Assembly: GCA_019693395.1 (NCBI GenBank)
Contig: JAAMXP010000738.1
Location: forward strand, 1,636-11,959
From: Ettlia oleoabundans
Taxonomy: Eukaryota; Chlorophyta; Chlorophyceae; Chlamydomonadales
DNA: 10,324 bases
Direction of reading: 5' to 3'
The notes beneath the pieces were generated by a model that did no database searches, was not told where the DNA came from, and worked only from the letters and a program-made list of their open reading frames with translations. The position numbers were made by a program, and so were the translations under genes. Shown in pieces: positions 1 to 9,054 of this stretch; within the stretch, counting starts at the first letter, position 1; the number at the start of each line of letters is the position of its first letter.

Positions 1-68
1 TTTACCGCCCAAAAACCCTTAGCCGTGCTCACTATGCCCCCAATACTCACCCACCCACGTAAACTCAC

Positions 69-1402
69 CAGGTTTGCTGCAGCGTCACACCCGTGTCCTC
101 CTCCTGCGTGCCCGGCACCCAGGCGTGCGGCCAGTGGATGAGGCACAAGTCGAGGTGGCCGCACCCAAGCTCGGCAATAGACTGCTCCGCAGACTTCCTG
201 CTCACACACACAAACACACGTGCATACTCACGTTACAAATAACGATACACAGAGAGGCGCATTGGGGGATTGAAAACTCTGCTGGTTGTATCAAACAGGT
301 GGCTCATAAATGAGCCTGCACCCTCAAGCACACCAGAGGGAATCCTGCCAGCCAGGCAGCCAGGCAACAGGCCAGCAGGCAAGGTGTCATGCAGCATGCA
401 TGTATGGCAGCAGGCAGGCAGGCACATGCCCATGAGGCAGACAGGCACACGCCAACAGGCATGCAAGCCTGCAGTCATGAAGGCAGGCAATCCCCCGCAA
501 CAGTAAGAACTGCAGTAAAACTGCAGAAAGGCAGCCAGGCAAGCAGGAATGTGGCCCACCTGACCGCCTCTGGCCGGTGTGCGTCGTTCCACACCTTGCT
601 GGTAATGAACAGCTCGTCCCGTCGGCCCTGCAGCGGTGGAGGAGAAGAAAGGAAGGTTGCGGCAGGTGAGGCGAGAAGGCAAAGCTTGAACAGCAAGCAA
701 AAAGGCAGCTCGATAAGGAAAAGAAAGCTTCAAATGTAGCAGCAGCATTGGAAAGAGATGGATGGCACAACAGAAATAGTCCCCACAAGCAGCTAGAAAA
801 ACGGGATCAGCCAGCAAGGCAGTACAAGAAACGCTGGTGGAGGGACAGCTCCCTGCTTGCTGGCGCAGCAGAAGTGATCAATGTGCGTGATATGTGCTGG
901 GACGAGACAACTCCTCCCTGCAACAACTCCAGAAGTACCAACAGCAGTCCCAGCGGAGGCAGCAGGGGCAGCAGCGGCAGCAGCAGGGTCGCACCTGTTC
1001 GATGAAGTGCTTAAGCCCCTGCCCCACCAACTGCTGGTTTCCATACACACTGGCACAATCGATGTGGCGATACCCAACTGCAGGGTGTTTTGGTGTGAGG
1101 AGAAGGGGTTTCCAGCAATGAGCGACGCCCGTCTCAAGTTTGCAATGCATTGGTGCGGTACGCGAGGGATTGCCCATAAATCATGGACACGCTGTGGTAA
1201 TATTGCATTGCATCCATTGATTGAGCAGACTGATGCAATAAAGCGGTACTGACACACCTTCAAGGGCTGTGCGTACCGCCTCGGGTCTTTCTATTTTGTA
1301 GGTGCCCAGGCCAATGAGAGGCATGCAGGTGCCGCCCGGCAGCAACACATAAGAAGGGTCGTTGACGGTGGCATTTGCCTTTGCACGTGACTCATCTTGC
1401 GC
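69..1402 (-). CDS. Aldo-keto reductase, partial (four internal exons, continues off the left edge)
   Basis: NAD(P)H-dependent oxidoreductase of the aldo-keto reductase (AKR) superfamily, a TIM-barrel enzyme reducing aldehydes and ketones to alcohols. Exons in reading order are 1402-1258, 1077-995, 627-560 and 197-69. They join in frame through GT-AG introns (180, 367 and 362 bp), giving about 141 residues. Seen directly: a GLGTYKI strand near residue 31, GYRHIDCASVYGN (catalytic Asp and Tyr), LFITSKVWN (catalytic Lys) and LIHWPHAW (catalytic His). All four AKR tetrad residues are therefore present, in the usual order and spacing. Family members are usually about 310-330 residues, so the second half of the barrel and the cofactor-binding C-terminus lie beyond position 1. 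The open donor after the Gln-Thr-Trp end (CTG|GTGAGT at 69/68) confirms continuation. The first exon listed opens after a good acceptor (CTAACAG) and has no in-frame ATG at its start, so at least one further 5' exon exists. The substrate cannot be told. The family call is secure; subfamily is not. Confidence 0.92.
340..545. repeat. AGGC/GCAGGCAG low-complexity tract inside an AKR intron
   Basis: Imperfect short-period repetition of GCCAGGCA, GCAGGCAGGC and related units fills much of the 198-559 intron of the aldo-keto reductase. On the gene's strand it is a CTGCCTGC pyrimidine-biased stretch. It makes spurious Cys/Leu/Pro- or Gln/Ala-rich open frames on both strands that should not be called genes. 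Confidence 0.7.
942..986. repeat. Imperfect CAG/GCAGC repeat
   Basis: Interrupted CAG/GGCAGC trinucleotides lie in the 628-994 intron, immediately downstream of the donor at 994 on the minus strand. This is non-coding low-complexity sequence on the gene's strand (CTGCTGCC). It accounts for the Gln-rich open frame seen on the plus strand here. Confidence 0.7.
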
Positions 1403-1707
1403 CTGTTAGGGTAGCAAAATGGAAAGAAGAGGGGCGACAATTAGCAAAGTCTCAGGTCTGATGCGCTGTGTGCAAGCAGAAGGTTTGAGGATGCACATTC
1501 TGCACGCAGCGGTTGCTGCCACAGGCGGCAGTACCACGCCGACAGCCGTTCAGCTGCGGGACAAGCCAAGAGTGTGAATGACCCCTGTGCGAGGCAACAT
1601 AGCCGCATTGACGCTGTCGTTGCGCCAGCACCCAACTGCATTGTCGTTGCCTGCACCGCTGTACTGCCCCAAACGCATGCATTGCTGTGATCTTACAGCA
1701 TCATGTT

Positions 1708-1814
1708 ACCACCAGCAACCACATGCATGCTGCCATCTCCACCACTGTACCACCAGCACCCACAAGCATCGCTGTCCCTGACACCATCACCACAAGCACC
1801 CACATGCATTGGCT
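1708..1814. repeat. About 40-bp imperfect tandem repeat, 2.6 copies
   Basis: Units begin at 1708, 1749 and 1789, each opening with ACCACCAGCA/ACCACAAGCA, continuing CCCACA(A/T)GCAT and ending in a CCATC/CTGT-type tail. The period is 41 then 40 bp, and the third copy is partial. No known mobile element is recognised. It is probably a minisatellite. Confidence 0.6.
1710..1736 (-). other. Candidate first coding exon of the aldo-keto reductase
   Basis: A nine-codon stretch (Met-Ala-Ala-Cys-Met-Trp-Leu-Leu-Val) starts with ATG at 1736-1734. It ends before a GTAACA donor in phase 0, which would join in frame to the exon starting at 1402 through a 307-bp intron. Support is only splice phase and the presence of an ATG. 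The donor is weak and the exon overlaps a small tandem repeat. Another 5' exon further upstream is equally possible. Confidence 0.2.
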
Positions 1815-2763
1815 CCGAGACGTAGCCGCGAGGCGCGGGCCCGTTCCATGTGCCTGTTCGGTCGCCGCCCCTGCCACTGCTGCTAGCCTGCTGCATCTCC
1901 TCATCACCATGTGCCTGTTCATTCCCTGATGCAAATCAAAAAGAAAGTGGGGTTGGGTTAACGGCTTATAGATGTGAGAGTGATGGTAGCTGAGCAAGTG
2001 CGGGTCGCGGGAGCAGGCGCCGCGGCAGGCGGCGGTGGGCCCGACCCCTACTGCGCGCTTACTTGCGGAGCTGTAGTTTTCGGTTTGTAGGAAACCCGGA
2101 TGGTGAAGCAAGTGGGTGAAGCCGCCTTTACCTGCCCACTCCACGGGCTGGCAACCTGCATGCGGCGCCGAGAACCAATTGCAGCGACATGTACGTTGCA
2201 GATGACGAACAACATTGCGATCAGGGCTGTTGTGTGGTGAAGCGCCGGTGGCAAGGCGCACCATCCGAAGCCATCTTTGCTCCGCTGCTAGAGTGCGCCT
2301 TGGATGGAAACGCCTGTGGATGATGATAGCATTGAAGCACGTGTGATAACCGCCGAGTTTCCATTGATCATTCTGTAATTCTTTCGGCACCCACCAGCTG
2401 CCGCCATCTGGCGCCACCAGAGCCGGTTATGCAATTTGCAGGTGCCTTCCATGCTCAACAAGCAGCCCAACGCACTGAGAACGTGAATTGAAGTGCAGCT
2501 CTCACGTTGATCGGACGGGTTATAACCGCGGACTCTGGCATTGTACCATTGAGCGTAGGGCAAGATGGATGCCGCCTGGGTCCCGCCACCATGCACCACA
2601 CAGAGGCATGGGGAGCGGCATTTAGGTGAAACAGGCTAGCATAGCTACGTTATTCACACTGGAATATTTGTGTGTGGAGCTGTGTGTGGAGCTGCACGGC
2701 TGATGTCTAGCCACCGTGACGCAGCGGCAGCTGGGCAGCGGGCAGGGCAGCCACAGCGGCGGC

Positions 2764-5052
2764 ATGTGTGCTGCTAAGGCGGCGTCTTCGTTCCCCTTTG
2801 TTCGATCCTCCGACCCTCCCAGCGCACCAAGTCTCATGTCGGGTTCCAAAGCAGACGCTCGGGCATCCGCCTTGTTGGACGCACTCAGTCGCAACGATGA
2901 GCGAGCGCTGTCCGAACTGCTGCCACAGCTGAGCAAGAGCGAGCTGAAACTTGCTTAGCCGCTGCCCGTGTTCCACGCCGCGGCACTATTCAACTGGCCC
3001 GAGGCCGTGGCCCAGTTTGCCGCGGCAGGCGCCCCCATCGCCAGCGCCGACAGCAGTATGCGGCTTAGTTCGCGCTCAGTGCTTCACCTGCTTGACCCAC
3101 TGCAGCGAACTATGCTGGTTAACCTTCAGGCAGCAACGGTCTGTCCCTGGGCAGCAGCACTGGGCCACATTAAGCGCTGGCGGCATTGTTGGCAGCGGGG
3201 CCGACCCTAAAGCGGGCCCAATCGCCGACCGCCCGCTGCTGCAAGCATGCGAGTGGTGCGGGCCGCAGTTCTATTTCTTCGCGCGATTTGCTGGCTTGCA
3301 AATGAAGCTGATGCTGGCATCGGCGGGTGCTGACGTCGCTGCCTGCCTCCGCACCCAGCTGGCGATGCGTTGCTGGCGCATGCAACACCATATGCATGGC
3401 GGGCCATTGTGCGGCGCTTGGCTGGGCAGTTGAAAGTCGAGGGGTTGCATCTTAGAGACCTTCCGCCACCACGGCGCATGGAAGCACTTCTGGGAGCCGC
3501 GGCAGTAGACGACTTGCCATCTTTCCGCTTGTTCTCAACCCAGCAGCAGCCCACAGACGCGCACGATTCAGAGGCCATGGCATCTTGCGCCGAGGCAGCT
3601 CCAGACGCAGCGTGCTTTGCCGCCAATTTGGGCAGCGTGAGGGTGCTGCGGTACATACTGGCGTAGCCACAGCATTCCCATTGGGCGGCATCCAGCTGGG
3701 TGCAGGACTTGCTGCTTGGCGCGGCAGCCGGCGATCAGCCAGGCACAGCCCAAAGTGCTACTAGATGCAGGGGCGGTTGTGGTCTATGATGCAGTCGCGG
3801 CAGCGGCACGCTCACTGGCGCCCTCAGCTTTGCGCCTGCTGTCAGACAAAGCGCGACCAGAGGTGCCGCAATATGCGCACGATCTTGACGACCCGGAAAG
3901 CTGGCTCTTCGAGTATCCTTGCCTCTTTGCCCAGCTGACCGGAGGCGTGTTTCTTGAGGTAAAACGCTGCTGGCCGATTGGGTGCCCGTGGGTTGCTTGG
4001 TTTCTATGTAAATCAGCTGTGGGATCGACTGATGTATGCAATCTTGTTGTTAACCTTAAGCTCTGCTTGGCTCTCTAGTAGATGTGCTTGGGCTCCGCTC
4101 GGCTTCCTGCAGGCTCGCAGTTGGAATGAACGGAACGTGGTCGCGTTGTTTGCTGTGCCTGACCCAACACTGCAGCCTATACATTGGCTCACTCTTGAGT
4201 AATGAGCAATGCTCCTGTAGGAATGCAACACTGATCGCGACAATGCGGCTGCTGCTGCTTCTGATACTGCTGAAAGGCTGTCCTCGTCTTATTGCTTGCA
4301 GCGGAGGCGGCACGGCATCCTCCACAAGGGCTTGCAAGTAGTGGAGGCGCTGCAGGTGGCTGGTTACCGCCCCAATCACTGCTACAAGCTTGCTCCCCAG
4401 GAGGACGAGCGGTTTGGGGCAATACTGGCCAAGTGCTGCGTTTTGTGGCTCGAAAATGAGCGCCTGCCCGCTCTTCTGGCGCAATTGGAGGGATCAAGGC
4501 AAGCTCAACCCGCTGCTTGCCATGCAGGGATCTGCGCACAGTGCTGTTATGCTGATGCAGCTGCTGATGAGTGCTGTATCATGCTGCTGCCGCCTGCAAT
4601 ATATCTGCTAGTGTGTGGATGCAAACTGTAGATTTACTACCTCGGTTACTACCGGCAAACTGGATTTCTTTTGCTTGGCGACTGTGTGCAGTTTTCTCAT
4701 GACAGCCATCCGTCAGGAGCCTTGGCAGCCAGAGATCCACCGTGCCGCCTTTCCACCCGCCTTTCATGCCGCCACCCGCACCCTGCTGCTGGCGGCGCAC
4801 CGCACAGGTCGCAGCGCCGGCCCTCATGAACGCCATTCAAGCAGCAGGCAAACGCGGGCGGCCAAGCGGCACAAAAAGCAGCAGCTGCCACATGCAGCCG
4901 GGCCCAGTGTTAACAACGGCTCAAAGAGCAGACACAGCGGTGCGGCCGCGCTAGGCAGCTTGCCAGCGCATGTTTTGCTGCAGATCATTGGCGCTGCTGC
5001 CTACCCTATGTCATCCTGGGTGTCACCAGCTTCAAATATATTCAGCAGCTAG
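2764..5052 (+). pseudogene. Decayed ankyrin-repeat gene, copy 1 (two in-frame TAGs and several frameshifts)
   Basis: Plus-strand ankyrin-repeat protein relic; ankyrin proteins bind other proteins through stacked ~33-residue helix pairs. It opens at ATG 2764 or 2836 (MSGSKADARASALLDAL). The frame meets TAG at 2956 but continues with FHAAALFNWPEAVAQFAAAGA, an ankyrin-like helix pair. LAAGADP-type ends near 3180-3205 need two one-base frame changes. A further shift near 3360 leads to a long frame containing MEALLGAAAVDDL and VLRYILA, then TAG at 3664. Another shift near 3745 gives KVLLDAGA and FEYPCLFAQ. A phase-0 intron (3959-4301) follows, then VEALQVAGYRP, a frame change near 4495 (GKLNPLLAMQG), and the last block AFHAATRTLLLAAHRTG to LPAHVLLQIIGAAAYPMSSW, ending at TAG 5050. 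Whether an intron separates the last two blocks (possible acceptor near 4694) is unclear. The broken frames and agreement with copy 2 argue for a pseudogene. Single-base indels in G runs could instead be assembly errors. The role of the intact family is unknown. Confidence 0.68.
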
Positions 5053-5107
5053 GCGCTGGGCATTACAGCCGATGTTGTTTGCCAGTGAGCTGCAAATAAC
5101 GCAGCCG

Positions 5108-6123
5108 AAGTGTTGGGAGTGGTTGTGGTCACGGCGGCTTCGTTCAATGATTTCCCAGCCATGGAGTTGTTTGTGCCGCGATTTGAGGCTGCTCCGCACC
5201 CTGATGGGAGTTTGGCATGGAAAAGCGCAGAAAGTACGCTCAGGCTGCCATGCATGGGGCAGCAGCACGCAGCGCTGTGTCAGTGCTTCGCCACATGCTG
5301 GCGCAGCCGCAAGATTCAGTCTGGTCAGCTGAGGGCAGCAAGGCAAGCCTGCTAGTGTCTGCAGTGCAGGGCGACCAGGCAGAAGATGTGAATCTGTTGC
5401 TGGAGGCGGGTGCTAGCCTTACTGCCTTACGATGCAGTCTCTAAGGCAGCTAACAGCCTGTCTCCACCACCGATGCGGGCGCTGTTGGCGCGTGGGCGTC
5501 CAGAACAGCCGCCCCTCCCGCAACTTGTCACTGTCAGGCCGTACAACCCTATTGTTTTGGAGTACCCTTGCTTGTTTCTGCAAGTGATGGCCAACGCAGT
5601 TGCCAGAGTGAGTGAGAATAGCAGCGACACCTGCTTAAGAAGTCTTTGCAGCTGCACCTGCCGAAACTGCGTATTGCCAATGTACTGCCATTATACTGCT
5701 TGCAAGTGGGGCAGCATATGCCTCGGCAGCACACAAGCTGGTCTCAGCTTTTGTTAGTGGGCTGTGATTCATGTGTATGCATGTGCGTTATCGTGAACTG
5801 GCACGGCTGTTTAGCCCAAATGTGGGTTGGTTGGAGAATGCTCCACCTTCACTGTTTAAACTCACAGCCACCACCCCTCCTACATCATTGCATGTATTGG
5901 CTACAGCCTCTCGCCGCCAACTGGTTGATTCACACACCATCTGCTGCACAACTGGTTCTGCTTGAGTGCAGGAGGGGGAGCCTGAAACGCTGCTTGCTGC
6001 AGTAAAGGTGGCGGAAGCGCTGCAGGCAGCTGGCTATCAGGGCAGAATCGCTGAAATGGTCGTGACGCCAGGCTTACTGCTGCAGATTACTCGACAAGCA
6101 GCCTACCCCCGTCAGCTTGGATA
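5108..6123 (+). pseudogene. Decayed ankyrin-repeat gene, copy 2 (5'-truncated tandem paralogue)
   Basis: It begins about 55 bp after the end of copy 1 and matches copy 1 from roughly 3478 onward, so the N-terminal ankyrin part is missing. Order of blocks: VLGVVVVTAASFNDFPAMELF; frame change near 5220; GAAARSAVSVLRHMLAQPQ and NLLLEAGASL; frame change near 5420; PYDAVSKAANSLSPPPMRALL; VLEYPCLFLQVMANAVAR; phase-0 intron 5608-5971 (AGA|GTGAGT ... GTGCAG|GAG); VAEALQAAGYQ; and LLLQITRQAAYP. A last frame change near 6110 would restore a Ser-Ala-Trp-Ile end matching the Ser-Ser-Trp-Val of copy 1. The shared intron position and phase show the two copies are true duplicates, not chance similarity. About 600 bp lying between the VEALQ block and the C-terminal motif in copy 1 are absent here. 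Three frame breaks make a functional product unlikely. A rapidly evolving expressed gene with unrecognised introns remains possible. Confidence 0.65.
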
Positions 6124-6782
6124 AGCAAGTTTGCGGTGCCGGCTGATACCCTCGACTGTTGAGCTCGCTCGTTTAATTCGCATCATTTGGAATAGGTGAG
6201 TGCCGTTTGTCTGGCGTGCTGCTCGCTTGCGTCCTGATGTGCTACACAAGCCTGGCGGCCTGCTTGCTTGTCTGTTGGCAGCTTTGTATTTGTGTCGTCA
6301 TATGAAAGACCAAAGCTCGTCTTTCTCTCATGGACTCTTCAGGCAGCCTTCCCATCATGCCAGCATGCACCGGCATGTGACCCGCCTCGCTGCCAATAAA
6401 ATAGGCTGGCTGATGGTGCACACCATACACATCTGCCAATGCAGATGACCATAGCTGCGCCTTAACAGCTCCCAAGTCAGTCACAGAAACCTTTGAGCTC
6501 CCTTTACCACAGTTATTACTGCTCGTTTCCGCCGGCCGGGTTGACGGGTGGCGGGCAGCGCCAGTGCACCAGCTGGCTAAGCAGCTGCCGTAGCAGGCTG
6601 GCAGGCAGCCTGCCTGTTGCTGCAGCGGTGCCCAACCGATCGACATTTCGACGATTCCTTATGTGGACAGATTTCTAGCAAACATCACGACAAATTGCAT
6701 CGCCAGCTGGAACAACACAGGAGCTAGCAGAAGTTGCATCAACCGCCGGTACAAAAATCTTGGAGCAGCCCTAAGAAAGCAG
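6124..6782. other. Intergenic region and upstream promoter zone
   Basis: No gene is supported. A 134-residue minus-strand open frame (6646-6242) shows no domain. A short inverted repeat built on GGCAGGCAGCCTGCC lies near 6600-6618. The stretch probably holds the end of the ankyrin relic and the upstream control region of the secreted-protein gene that starts at 6852. Confidence 0.5.
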
Positions 6783-6791
6783 CATAAAAAG
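6783..6791 (+). promoter_or_regulatory. TATA-like box of the secreted Ala-rich gene
   Basis: CATAAAAAG lies about 60 bp before the ATG at 6852. A transcription start ~30 bp downstream would leave a leader of about 40 bases, which is rich in C/A (ACAACCTGCAACACAACC) as is common just before plant and algal start codons. This is assigned from position and sequence only. Confidence 0.45.
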
Positions 6792-6851
6792 CCCTTGAAC
6801 TCGGTCATCGCCCGTATCTTTCACCCTGTATCTACAACCTGCAACACAACC

Positions 6852-8994
6852 ATGAAGGGAGCTTTTGTCTGCGTGCTGCTCCTCGCGGCCGCCATCACCG
6901 GCAATGCCGCTATGGGTGAGTGGAATCGAAGCCTACGCTCTGATCGCCTCGAACTTGCTGTTCGAAACATATACGGCAGCAGGTGCTCGTGGGACTGGTC
7001 GTTAGGAGGTTGCGAGGTTGCCTTTGCCCCTTCGCACGCGTGATGGATGGATTGGTCCGCCATCGGGCCACCCCTGCCCCGCACGGTCTGGCGCTACGCC
7101 GTTCTGCTTAGCTTTGCGTGAAACACGGTTGACCCGGAGGAGCACGTAGTCGTCTCCAGCCCGCGAGCCGCGCCACGGTTCGGTGGGCGGGTTGGGTGGC
7201 GCCAGCGGCGATACCACGGATTCACCCAAGTTGGGTGCTAGTTCATCCTGGCATCGTGATTGTCTGAGAAGACCCTTATTTTGCCCCCTTCGCTCTGTGC
7301 AGATCACCGCAAGCTGTTGCAAGACTCTGTTGCCACGGCTAGCGCCATTGCCAACGCCGCCTCCCAGGGCGGTGATGCGTTTGCCGACGCTGTTGCTTCC
7401 GCCAACGCACAGGGTGAGCAGTCAGCAGAGGCTGCCAGCAGAGCTTTTCAGCCGTAACTGACTGCAAGGACTGTCAATAGGCTTGCCGTCACAGTCATCT
7501 GTAGCTACAATATTTGCTTCCAATCAGGCCAATGCCAGGCCGCACAAGGCCTGCCTACGTCTCCAAAGCTGCCACCCGCCCCGTTTATCACCTGCCTGAC
7601 TGCCGCTCACAAGCTTATCCTGGTGCATCATCCTGGCTGCTGCAGGTGGTGGCGCTGCCGTGGCGGATGCTACCGCTCAGGCTATTGCTCAGGTGTGTTG
7701 GCCCACTCACTATAAATTAGGGCTAATTGGATAGACACTGATAGCTTGAATAGGCTGTTATAGGGCCAGTTATTCGTATTACCTGTGGCTTGCTGGCCTA
7801 TCAATGCCTGTGCGTTGGCCCGCTGGCCGGAGCCATAACCCTTCCATCACCTGTGCTTCCGTGGCTGGCTGCGCTGGCGCCTCCCTGCCTCCCATGGTAC
7901 GGTACCGCCTGTACCGCTACTTGCCACCGTACCGCTGATGCGGCATGCATGCTGTGCCAGCATGGTATGACCCCGTTCAATTTTCACTCCCCTGTTTTGA
8001 TGCGCCTTCAGACCTTAGGCCTGACCTTAGCCCTACCGCTGGCAACAGGCGTCACCCAGGCTTCCACCCACCCCATCTATTGCCGTCCCTAGGACGTGAT
8101 GGCTCCTGCCTGCAACCACCTCGGTGTCCCGCCTCGCTTCCATTTCTTGCAGGGCAATGGCGTGGCTATAGCCAATGCCGCTGCCCAGGCTGCGGCCCAG
8201 GGTGGCGCCAACGCCCAGGCTTCTGCCCAGGCCTTTGCCCAGGTAAGGCAGGTCCCAGAGTACACCCTTCTGCGCCAGCCAGCAGCCCAGATATCATGCC
8301 AGGACCCAGGAGCGGATAAAACCCAGCGCATAGTTTACAGTCATGCAATCCACTCAAGTCTTGTCGTGCTCAGTCCGGCATCGCGGTGTTACATGGCACG
8401 CCCATTGCTGGCGTCCTTAACTAGAGTGCTGCCTTGTGGCTGCTTCTGGCGGCAACCCCCTCCCTTGAAGTGCCGTATCCCTTGCGTCCTGAGTGCCTGC
8501 TCGCCTTCCCACCTGCCTGCCCGTCTTCCTGGCTGCCTGCCCTCAGGGTTTGACCCAGGCTCTCTGCGCCAACCCCATCAGTGGCGGCCAGGCCTTGGCC
8601 ACCGCTCTGGTGAGTTCCGCCGACAGGGAGTGGCAGATGTCCCCCGCTGCACTACAGCCTTGCACCAGGGGGACACCCTGTTAGCTGCCTGCCTGCCAGC
8701 TTCCGCTCGCAATGAAGTGGGGGGATGACCGCTTGCAGTTGGAAACCAGCTTGCCCAAGCCGCAGCCAAGCCATATGCATCAGATTGCCATGTGGGCTTG
8801 GGCATGCTAGCCTCGGCCGCTTGCCTGCCATACCTTCCTGCAAATGGCTGCCACAACGGCCGCCTGCTTGCCTGCACCTACCTTCCAGCTACCTTCCTAC
8901 TGTTTTGTGTGCACTGTCCACTGTTTCAAGGTTCAGTGTTCACCCTTTGCCACCACCACCACCACCTCCACCATCACGCGGGCGCGAGCGCGCG

Positions 8995-9054
<60 letters not shown>

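Larger units (their letters stand above)
1403..2763. other. Region without a supported gene
   Basis: This should hold the 5' end of the minus-strand aldo-keto reductase, its promoter and the upstream flank of the plus-strand ankyrin pseudogene. Open frames exist on the minus strand (2417-1701, and 2599-2288 continuing to 2048 after one TAG). They lack recognisable domains and have atypical composition. The only structure I can support is the ~40-bp tandem repeat at 1708-1814. A short direct repeat of CTGTGTGTGGAG-type sequence lies near 2670-2695. Confidence 0.5.

Noticed and set aside
233..817. 194-codon minus-strand open frame
   Set aside because: It runs through the aldo-keto reductase exon and introns in a different frame from the coding one; Cys/Leu/Pro-rich content comes from the CTGCCTGC low-complexity intron.
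2304..2378. 24-codon plus-strand open frame starting METPVDDDSIEA
   Set aside because: It has a plausible-looking acidic start but is too short, with no context or homologue to support it.
1701..2417. 238-codon minus-strand open frame
   Set aside because: No recognisable domain. It passes through the minisatellite and has His/Arg/Cys-rich composition typical of chance frames in this GC-rich DNA; it may overlap AKR 5' intron sequence.
2048..2599. Minus-strand frame of 103 codons continuing after one TAG for about 80 codons
   Set aside because: It is tempting as a gene with a single stop. I see no family motif, no paralogue in the window and no splice evidence, so I do not call it.
2764..5052. 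UAG read as glutamine in the nuclear code
   Set aside because: Not adopted: the same copies also carry several frameshifts, and the intact gene at 6852-10124 has no in-frame TAG.
6242..6646. 134-codon minus-strand open frame upstream of the silk-like gene
   Set aside because: No signal peptide, domain or composition bias beyond background; it lies in the likely promoter zone.
7528..7645. Alternative longer exon 3 starting after AATCAG near 7528
   Set aside because: In the required phase it would add about 38 residues (Pro/Leu/His-rich) unlike the rest of the protein; the shorter exon 7646-7692 fits the Ala-Gln pattern and a good CTGCTGCAG acceptor.
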